Shown: piece by piece, positions 31,655 through 37,392 of the stretch
Numbering within the stretch: the first letter of the stretch is position 1
How the letters are laid out: each line of letters begins with the position of its first letter
Source: a virus
Length of the DNA stretch: 37,392 nt
Reading direction: 5' to 3' (one strand)
IMG/VR virus record: IMGVR_UViG_3300044646_002838
Location: 1 to 37,392 of that record
The notes under the pieces: generated by a model
What the model saw: only the letters and a program-made list of their open reading frames with translations
What the model was told of the DNA's origin: nothing
The model's database searches: none
Made by a program: the position numbers and the translations under genes

Positions 31655-32777
31655 GCCCACTAACGATCAGGCGCAAGCCGACCAAACATTGGACACCTCA
31701 ACGGCGGACGGGAATGCCAGTGCCTCCGAGGCACAAGCCACCGCGTCCGATAATCAACCCGCGACAACCGCCAACACCGCTCCGGCTACGGAGGGAGTGG
31801 CGGCCATGGATGATTACATGAAGAGGCTGCAGGAAGCCTTGGAACCGGCCACCGATGAGGATGCCGCACACGCTCTAGAGCTGGCAGGGGACAACCCGCC
31901 CGCCACCAAAGGGAACGATGCGCCACCCGCCAACGACGCCAGCCAAGATACCCCGCCAGCCACGGACGCCGTGAAGGACACACTTCCCGCCTCCGAGGAC
32001 GACACCGCTCAAGGCAAACGCGAATTCCGCCCGCGACTCTCCGGCTTGGACGACCGACAGAAAGAAGCGATCCTTCTTGTGAAGGAACTCAAGGACAAGG
32101 GGCAAACCCTTTCCCTTGCCGAAGCCGAGGCCCGCGTAAACGCAAAGTATGGGGTAGCTGCTGAAAGCGAAAAGCAAACAGAAGCCGCCCAGCCAGCGCC
32201 TGCGCCACAAGACCTCAAGGCTCAGATCGACCAGTTGAAGGCCGATCGCCGCAAGGCCGCCGCAGAAATGGACACCCTCAAATATGCCGAATTTTCCGAG
32301 CAAATCGAGGATCTGCAAATGCAGTATCTCGATGCCCGGGAGTCTGCGAAAAACGCCGATCTTACTGCCGAGCAGCAATTCCAGCAGCAAGTCTCGGAAA
32401 GCTGGGCCAAGGCCGATAGCGTTTACCCTGCTGCCGCAGACCACGCGATCCACGCCGAGGCCGAGCGTATCTGGGCTGTCATGCAGGAGCAGAAAAACCC
32501 GATCATCTCGGACGCAGACGCTCCTTTCAAGGTGTATCAAATGGCGGCAAACGCTCTTGGCATCGCCCCGTCCTCTTCATCTCCCAAATCATCCCCGGCC
32601 CCCACTCCACGCCCGCAAGCCGTGCAGCAAAGCGCGGTGGTTCGTCGCACAAACCCGCAGTCGCCCGTCGCTTCCGGCGGCGACCGCACATTCACACCGA
32701 CGACCGCCTCGCCCCTGCCCAACGGCTTTCCGCGCTCCACCTTCGAATACGAGCAAATGATCCATAGTATCACTTAA
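31653..32777 (+). CDS. Scaffold-type head assembly protein
   Basis: 374 aa from the ATG at 31653. An earlier GTG (31566) would include the promoter and is rejected. Residues 1-120 are disordered, rich in Ala, Thr, Asp and Pro. 125-235 are helical and charged (FRPRLSGLDDRQKEAILLVK, LKAQIDQLKADRRKAAAEMD). A compact domain follows (about 240-305, EQQFQQQVSESWAKADSVYP to DADAPFKVYQMAANALG), then a Pro/Ser-rich tail. Acidic, helical, low-complexity composition directly before the major capsid gene is the standard profile of scaffold proteins, which shape the procapsid and then leave. The 240-305 domain is shared with the secreted protein at 22666-23493. Confidence 0.8.
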   Translation: MPTNDQAQADQTLDTSTADGNASASEAQATASDNQPATTANTAPATEGVAAMDDYMKRLQEALEPATDEDAAHALELAGDNPPATKGNDAPPANDASQDTPPATDAVKDTLPASEDDTAQGKREFRPRLSGLDDRQKEAILLVKELKDKGQTLSLAEAEARVNAKYGVAAESEKQTEAAQPAPAPQDLKAQIDQLKADRRKAAAEMDTLKYAEFSEQIEDLQMQYLDARESAKNADLTAEQQFQQQVSESWAKADSVYPAAADHAIHAEAERIWAVMQEQKNPIISDADAPFKVYQMAANALGIAPSSSSPKSSPAPTPRPQAVQQSAVVRRTNPQSPVASGGDRTFTPTTASPLPNGFPRSTFEYEQMIHSIT

Positions 32778-32817
32778 CAGTCGAGAACGGACATTCTTGT
32801 TTTGAGGGTGCGGAGTT

Positions 32818-32837
32818 CGCCAGCGATGTAGCTGGCG
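32818..32837 (+). promoter_or_regulatory. Hairpin between scaffold and capsid genes
   Basis: CGCCAGC, loop GATGTA, GCTGGCG: seven perfect pairs in the 101-base gap. There is no T-run after it. TTGAGG at 32802-32807 lies 17 bases before GATGTA, so a weaker capsid promoter with the -10 in the loop is possible but unproven. The remainder of the gap shows nothing else. Confidence 0.45.
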
Positions 32838-32878
32838 GCGTTTAGCAGGCACAGGCGGTCACAACCAGACCAAAGCTT

Positions 32879-34375
32879 ATGCCATACGAAATCACAGCGC
32901 CCATCACGGGCACAAAACTCGCCACCATGGCTCCGGACGCCGTCCGGAGGATGTGGCAATCGGGAATCGACCTGTTCGAGCAATCCGAAGACTTCTTCGC
33001 GCCCATGGAAGGAGGCCCCAACTCGATCATTTTCGAGAAAACGGACCTCTCCAAAGGCCGGGGGCAAAAAATCACCTTTACCGTTGGGAGCGGCTTCTAC
33101 GACGAACCGCACATCGGTGAGCAGATTTTTGAGACCGCAGACGACTATGAGGAATTCCTCATCAACACCCACGACCTTGTGGTTGATTGGGTGCGCCACG
33201 GCGTGCGCGTCTCGGAGCGCTCCGAGGAGATCATGGGTATGCGCAACGAAATCCAGACCGGTTTCAACACCCAGCAGGGCTCGTGGGCCGGACGCTTGAA
33301 GAGCGAGCAGCTTTTCATGATGTTTCGCGAATCCCTGCCGATGGACAACATCCTCTACGCAAACGGCAAGACAGCCAACACGCTTGTCAGCGCCGACACG
33401 CTCGATTGGGACGAGATCATCAGCCTGGGTGCAATCCTGAAAACCAAGGGCGGAGAACCCGCCCAAGTTGGCGCGCTCAAGAACGGACAGCCCGTATTCC
33501 GCAACGCCGTGGTCGCCGCGAGCGATGCGCTTTTTAGCCTGGACATGGACCCCAGCTACAAGCAAATCCTCCGCGACACAAAGGTGGAGCAATACGCGAA
33601 GATGCTCTTCGAGGGCGGATACTCCGCACCGAAAGGGCACATCATCACGGAATACACGCCCATCGACCACGACGGCGAAGGCGCAATCGGCAGCCCGCTC
33701 AACCCGCAGGCCCGCTTGGGCACAGCCATCGCGGCTGGCACGGCGACTTTTGCCGTGACTGGCGGAGGCAATGCGACCAGCGCAGCGAAGACCAAAAAGA
33801 AATACTTCAAGTATTTTGAGAACTTCCAATACAAGTTCATCGGCAACCTCGATGCGACGGCCGGTGGGTCCACCACCTTGGCGCAAGACGCCAACACCCA
33901 CTACCTGCTCATCATCAATCCGGCCAACGCCGCGACCGATCCCGGCAAGATCGGCATGTATTCCTACACCACGGGAAACGACGGCAACCGGATCACTATC
34001 ACCAAGCGCCTCGGAGCAGCCGCCGCCGGCGACCGCGTAACCACGCTTGGCAATGTGGTGTGGAACACCGGAGCTTGGCTCAACAGGCACACGGACACGC
34101 ATCCCGCAGGTTCGCTTGTGGTGCAGTGCAACGCCAACGGCGTGCCAATCGGCCATAGCTTCATGCTCGGCAAGCGCGCCGCTTACCGTGGCTACGGCAA
34201 GCACCGCAACCAGCGCGTGCAGGATGATAAAGAGGGAGGGTTCTTGATGGAGCGTTACATCGTCTCCGTCTTCGGCCAATCCCTCCGCAGGGACCGCCTT
34301 GGCCGCGTGCCAAGCGCCGTGCGCCTCACCCACGCCATCGCGATCCCAGGCGTGAGCCTGCCGACGATCAGCTAA
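32879..34375 (+). CDS. Major capsid protein (N4 gp56-like family)
   Basis: 498 aa. The N-terminal half matches this capsid family: IIFEKTDLSKGRGQKITFTV, then SGFYDEPHIGEQIFETADDY, then VVDWVRHGVRVSERSEEIMG (residues about 50-120). VSERS-type spine residues and later ILYANGK and FGQSLRRDRLGRVPSAVRLT fit as well. Residues 270-400 are a Gly/Ala/Thr-rich insertion that may form a surface domain. It forms the icosahedral head. It directly follows the scaffold gene, and inverted repeats on both sides (32818 and 34394) may set its expression apart. No Shine-Dalgarno is seen. Confidence 0.82.
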   Translation: MPYEITAPITGTKLATMAPDAVRRMWQSGIDLFEQSEDFFAPMEGGPNSIIFEKTDLSKGRGQKITFTVGSGFYDEPHIGEQIFETADDYEEFLINTHDLVVDWVRHGVRVSERSEEIMGMRNEIQTGFNTQQGSWAGRLKSEQLFMMFRESLPMDNILYANGKTANTLVSADTLDWDEIISLGAILKTKGGEPAQVGALKNGQPVFRNAVVAASDALFSLDMDPSYKQILRDTKVEQYAKMLFEGGYSAPKGHIITEYTPIDHDGEGAIGSPLNPQARLGTAIAAGTATFAVTGGGNATSAAKTKKKYFKYFENFQYKFIGNLDATAGGSTTLAQDANTHYLLIINPANAATDPGKIGMYSYTTGNDGNRITITKRLGAAAAGDRVTTLGNVVWNTGAWLNRHTDTHPAGSLVVQCNANGVPIGHSFMLGKRAAYRGYGKHRNQRVQDDKEGGFLMERYIVSVFGQSLRRDRLGRVPSAVRLTHAIAIPGVSLPTIS

Positions 34376-34393
34376 CCGCATTTGGGGACGATC

Positions 34394-34420
34394 CCCCCGG
34401 AGGGCCTGCGCCTCCGGGGG
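34394..34420 (+). terminator. Strong hairpin after capsid gene, possible terminator or processing site
   Basis: CCCCCGGAGG, loop GCCTGCG, CCTCCGGGGG: ten perfect pairs, very GC-rich. The following bases are CTTCCCCCC, not a T-run, so classical intrinsic termination is doubtful. It would still stabilise the capsid message 3' end or attenuate read-through to the next genes. Confidence 0.5.
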
Positions 34421-34440
34421 CTTCCCCCCAACACCCGATT

Positions 34441-34725
34441 ATGCCCGCTTACATTATCGCCCTAAATATCAAGAGTCGCTACCGGAGGCCCGATGTCGGT
34501 GCGTTCCGATGGATGGATGCCTACAACCGCCATGTCTGGAAAGAGACAGTGGCCGAGGACGCCGACACGCTGGCCCGCCTCACCAACGAAGCCCTCGCCT
34601 TCATGCGGGCGTGGGACCAAGTGGACATGCACATCGAGGTAGTGGCCGTCTCGACCGCCTCCGCCGACTTTCCAGAAATGCCTCCCAAAAAGCAGCGCAA
34701 GCTCTTAGCCGCACTGCCCGAGTAA
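34441..34725 (+). CDS. Uncharacterised 94-aa protein
   Basis: The product begins MPAYIIALNIKSRYRRPDVG. A strand-helix start and a charged C-terminus (PPKKQRKLLAALPE) make a small folded alpha/beta protein likely. No family is recognised. It lies 20 bases after the capsid 3' hairpin and five bases before the connector gene. Position suggests a head-accessory role; nothing in the sequence proves it. Confidence 0.7.
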   Translation: MPAYIIALNIKSRYRRPDVGAFRWMDAYNRHVWKETVAEDADTLARLTNEALAFMRAWDQVDMHIEVVAVSTASADFPEMPPKKQRKLLAALPE

Positions 34726-34730
34726 ACGAT

Positions 34731-35450
34731 ATGCTCACTCTTCCCGCACTCTACGCCGACGCCTTGGCTGTCGTGGGTCTTTACAACCCCGCCGGGGCGC
34801 CTTTGTTTATGAGGGACCGCGCGCTAGCCGACATAAACGGCGCACTGCAACTCATGCAACTCGCGGGCGAGGATTTTTACTCCCGCGAGGATCTTGCAAT
34901 AACCATTCCCGCCTCGACCGTGTCTGTGGCGCTTCCGGCCTCCGTGCAACGTGTGCTGGAGCCTGTGCGAATGAACAACCGGCCGCTCATACGGCTGGAA
35001 ACGCGCAGCCAGTTTCAAGATTTCGGCGCGCTCTATTTGGGCACTCTCACCACACTCGTTCCTGCCCCGCCAGTGGCCTATTTTATCGAGGGCACACGCG
35101 CCGCAGGCGACGAGCTGGTGGCTTTGCGACTCTATGTGGTGCCCATGCCCGATGCCGCTGTCGAGCTCACTGTGCCGGTCGTGCAAGAGCCACCAGCCTA
35201 CGCCGTGGCAGACCTCACAAACGCAACCATTATCCCGCCCGTGCCGCACAAATACCACGAGAGCATCTTGCGGCCGCTCGTGCGCTACGGCATGGCTACC
35301 TCTTCATTCTACAGCGAGAGCGATGCCGGGCGGCTGCCGGACCTGCGGGCCGACTACCAACGCGCCCTCTCGCTACTCGGCTTGGCCGCGCCTGCGGCAC
35401 CCGCCCCGACGGCTGCGGAGATTGCAAATACTCAAGGAGGATCACGATGA
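34731..35450 (+). CDS. Head-tail connector/adaptor-like protein
   Basis: 239 aa from the ATG at 34731. The frame is open further upstream, but there it would overlap the 94-aa gene and reads an Arg/His-rich non-protein sequence. Residues 1-110 (RDRALADINGALQLMQLAGE, TIPASTVSVALPASVQRVLE) show the helix-then-strand layout of adaptor (gp6-like) proteins, which join the portal to the tail. KYHESILRPLVRYGMATSSF and DLRADYQRALSLLGLAAP form the C-terminal helices. Ala/Pro-rich end. Its stop overlaps the next gene's ATG. Assignment rests on pattern and position. Confidence 0.6.
   Translation: MLTLPALYADALAVVGLYNPAGAPLFMRDRALADINGALQLMQLAGEDFYSREDLAITIPASTVSVALPASVQRVLEPVRMNNRPLIRLETRSQFQDFGALYLGTLTTLVPAPPVAYFIEGTRAAGDELVALRLYVVPMPDAAVELTVPVVQEPPAYAVADLTNATIIPPVPHKYHESILRPLVRYGMATSSFYSESDAGRLPDLRADYQRALSLLGLAAPAAPAPTAAEIANTQGGSR
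35434..35440 (+). promoter_or_regulatory. Strong Shine-Dalgarno before 294-aa connector gene
   Basis: AAGGAGG six bases before the ATG at 35447, one of only two strong ribosome binding sites I saw in the window (the other is at 7168). It lies inside the end of the preceding gene. Confidence 0.75.
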
Positions 35451-36331
35451 ACACTCTGCAACTCGCCCGCGCCGCCGCCAGGCACCTCGGGGTTCCCGAT
35501 CCCGCCGACTTGGGCGGCAATGCCCTCCTCGATGTGATTGCCGCTTGCAACAGCGGCCTTCAGCAATTTTACCGCGAAGCCCCGCCACTTCTGAAGCGCA
35601 GCACCATCTCTACCGCTTTTCGCGCCCCGCTGCCAGTCGCGCTCCATTTTTCCGCCAAATACGACAACCACCTCGAGGGCGAGCCATTTGATCTGGCTTG
35701 GATTGGCTGTGGATTGCGTGTGCCCGGACAGTCGCCAGACAATGAAATCTCCGGAGCCAACACCGTGCTCGACTCGTGGCTGGGAGAGAGCCTGAGCACG
35801 ACCGGCTTGGTTCTTTTCGACAGCGTTTCTCTCCCCGGCAGCATAGAGCGTCTCACTTCGCCGCCTCGACTCTACTACGGCAGCAACCGCCCGATTGAGC
35901 TCCGCCCCGAACGCGACGGCTTGATCCGCAACCGGCGCGAACTCACACTTCTTTCCCCAGCCCTGCCTACCCACTATGCGGTGGATAGCTTCGGGATCGT
36001 GCTTGGCGGGCAGACGGCGAGCCTCTTACGCATACACCCCGCGCCGATGCAGGATTGCACCGTGCGGTTTGAAGCAGAACTCGCCGCCCTCGTATTAAAC
36101 GCAGGCCACATCGCCACCCCCGTCGAACTTCCAATTTTAAACCACTACGCTGAGGAACTTCTGGCCCCGCTCGTGGAGGCCGCATTGACCACCAGCCCGC
36201 TCTGGCGGACCCCCGATACGATCCGGCTCGTCGCCGACCGCGCCGCCGATGTACTTGCAAACAAAATACCCCGCCTCGCCCACACCCATGGGCCAGCTGA
36301 ATACCCGTTAGGAACACCAATCGGTTTTTAA
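35447..36331 (+). CDS. Second connector/tail-tube-like protein
   Basis: 294 aa. MNTLQLARAAARHLGVPDPA opens a helix; DVIAACNSGLQQFYREAPPL then KRSTISTAFRAPLPVALHFS begins the beta domain. The C-terminal half (LPILNHYAEELLAPLVEAAL, DTIRLVADRAADVLANKIPR) is helical and resembles the closing helices of the preceding gene, so the two may be distant relatives or partners. It probably belongs to the neck or tail. The start has a strong Shine-Dalgarno and overlaps the previous stop (ATGA). Confidence 0.6.
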   Translation: MNTLQLARAAARHLGVPDPADLGGNALLDVIAACNSGLQQFYREAPPLLKRSTISTAFRAPLPVALHFSAKYDNHLEGEPFDLAWIGCGLRVPGQSPDNEISGANTVLDSWLGESLSTTGLVLFDSVSLPGSIERLTSPPRLYYGSNRPIELRPERDGLIRNRRELTLLSPALPTHYAVDSFGIVLGGQTASLLRIHPAPMQDCTVRFEAELAALVLNAGHIATPVELPILNHYAEELLAPLVEAALTTSPLWRTPDTIRLVADRAADVLANKIPRLAHTHGPAEYPLGTPIGF

Positions 36332-36335
36332 TGCC

Positions 36336-37392
36336 ATGAATTCCCTGAACAATAATGCTTTTTCTGGACCCACAAGCGAGCGATTTGAGGCAACTAAAGC
36401 CACCCAATCCGAGGCCGTGGCTGGAAGCGACAACAAAAAATACATGACCCCCCTGCGCACCTTCCAGGCTGTAGCCGCTTGGATCGCGCAAAATCTCAGC
36501 ACATTCCCGCCCGCCGCACACGGCCACCCGACTTCTGAGGTGACGGGGCTCGACACCGCGCTTGCGGGCAAAGCCGCCGCTGCGCACACGCACAGCAGCG
36601 ATGTGATCACCGAGGGCACGACGAACCTATTTTTCACGGCAGCACGTGCCGTCGCCGCGCTAGCGTCAACGCTTTCATCCTACGCTACGCAGGCGTGGGT
36701 CGTCGCGCAGGACTACGCCACCACCACCGCGCTCAACTCCGCGATCAGTGGGCTCGCCTCAGTCTATACGACCACGGCGGCGGTAGCCTCGCAGATCACA
36801 GCCTACGGCTACCAGACAGCCGCGCAGGTTTCCTCTGCGATTTCCTCCGCGCTCACCAGCTACGCCACCACAGCCAGCGTAAACACGGCACTGGCCGCAA
36901 AACTCAACCTCTCCGAAAGCAGCTACATCATAGCCAAACTCGGCGACGACCTTGCAGCTAAATATACCGCAGCAAAAGCCCTGACTCCAAGCGGTGCGGC
37001 AAAATCTGCCACGAACCGCGCCCACCTCATCATTTTTCCCGGCACCTACACGCTCACCGCCGAACTTGCGATTGACGCCGAGTGTGTCGATGTGATCGGG
37101 CTTGGCGCGCAGACGCGAACTCCTGCTGTGCTCATCGCTGGCAACACCTTAAATGTCAGCGCCAACAATGTGCGCGTGAGCGGCCTTTCTGTTGGCGCTC
37201 AGTCTTTCAAAATCACAGGCGACAAACCCTTGCAGGTTTTTGAGAACTGCGTCGGGGGCGCTTCTAGCTTTGGCGGCGGCGCTCTAATTAGCACCGCAAG
37301 CGGGACATTTACAGACTGCTCCGGGGGAGTCGATAGCTTCGGCGGCGTAGGCGTGGCCAGCGGGATTTTTGCAAATTGCAGGCTCACGACTG
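36336..37392 (+). CDS. Tail fibre/spike protein, C-terminus beyond window
   Basis: The ATG at 36336, four bases after the previous stop, opens a frame that runs off the window end (352 codons visible). Residues 1-75: MNSLNNNAFSGPTSERFEAT with a conserved-looking YMTPLRTFQAVAAWIAQNL, as in phage fibre N-termini, then VTGLDTALAGKAAAAHTHSS, a repeat common in tail fibres. Residues 100-210 are an Ala/Ser/Thr/Tyr heptad region, probably a trimeric coiled coil. From about 235 (HLIIFPGTYTLTAELAID, then NVSANNVRVSGLSVGA) the pattern is a right-handed beta-helix as in pectate-lyase-like spikes. It is expected to bind or cut host surface glycans. Confidence 0.8.
   Translation, partial: MNSLNNNAFSGPTSERFEATKATQSEAVAGSDNKKYMTPLRTFQAVAAWIAQNLSTFPPAAHGHPTSEVTGLDTALAGKAAAAHTHSSDVITEGTTNLFFTAARAVAALASTLSSYATQAWVVAQDYATTTALNSAISGLASVYTTTAAVASQITAYGYQTAAQVSSAISSALTSYATTASVNTALAAKLNLSESSYIIAKLGDDLAAKYTAAKALTPSGAAKSATNRAHLIIFPGTYTLTAELAIDAECVDVIGLGAQTRTPAVLIAGNTLNVSANNVRVSGLSVGAQSFKITGDKPLQVFENCVGGASSFGGGALISTASGTFTDCSGGVDSFGGVGVASGIFANCRLTT

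Noticed and set aside
32774-34381. 535-aa antisense ORF covering the whole capsid gene
   Set aside because: Shadow of a highly codon-biased structural gene; the capsid reading on the plus strand is convincing.
34394-34430. Classical rho-independent terminator
   Set aside because: The stem is strong but is followed by a C-run rather than T residues, so it is listed as a possible terminator or stabiliser only.
34509-34730. N-terminal extension of the 239-aa connector
   Set aside because: It would overlap the well-formed 94-aa gene in another frame and reads as Arg/His-rich shadow sequence.

Overview
The window is a stretch of a tailed double-stranded DNA phage or prophage (Caudoviricetes). 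It carries a large terminase, portal, scaffold, major capsid protein, two connector-like proteins and the start of a tail fibre. No tape-measure gene is visible, the capsid resembles the N4 gp56 type and there is a giant ejection-type protein, which together suggest a podovirus-like particle (inference). The likely host is a Verrucomicrobiota bacterium. The main support is the secreted minus-strand protein at 22666-23493, whose N-terminal part looks like a secreted family I associate with that phylum. Both window ends cut through phage genes, so lytic versus integrated cannot be decided, although a serine recombinase is present.

Layout: (1) 1-2392, C-terminal part of a serine recombinase, then the large terminase. 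(2) 2459-22658, a 439-aa low-complexity protein followed by a single 6292-aa open reading frame. This is a polyvalent protein with, in order, coiled coil and hydrophobic helices, a DdrB/ParB-like domain, a zeta-toxin-like P-loop kinase, an adenine methyltransferase, a SNF2-type DEVH helicase, an ADP-ribosyltransferase, a sigma-70-like domain, another helix-turn-helix, and a C-terminal virion-associated region. At least five small genes appear to be embedded within it, all in the same +1 frame. (3) 22666-23493 minus, a signal-peptide protein whose C-terminus is homologous to the phage scaffold protein. (4) 23613-29030, an operon of Ser/Thr-rich virion-type proteins with one GT-B and one GT-A glycosyltransferase. 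(5) 29019-31557 minus, portal, a tRNA-Met (CAT) and a 92-aa gene. (6) 31653-37392, scaffold, major capsid, a 94-aa protein, two connector-like proteins and a partial tail fibre.

Regulation: five transcription units (terminase; 439-aa plus giant; tail/glycosylation operon; portal, on the minus strand; scaffold/capsid) each start behind the identical 9-mer TTGACAGCG. In each, a possible -10 box follows exactly 17 bases after TTGACA. In the four plus-strand cases a 13-base palindrome (5-base arms, 3-base centre) with unrelated arm sequences begins inside the -10 box at nearly the same register. This looks like a phage promoter family, and the sigma-like domain inside the giant protein is a candidate to read it (inference).

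Most noteworthy: the giant protein carries a recurring T-L-S/G-A-A motif at most of its domain borders (candidate processing sites). Its low-complexity linkers are overprinted on small genes, two of which have their own promoter-like sequences. The longest stretch without a gene is under 125 bases.
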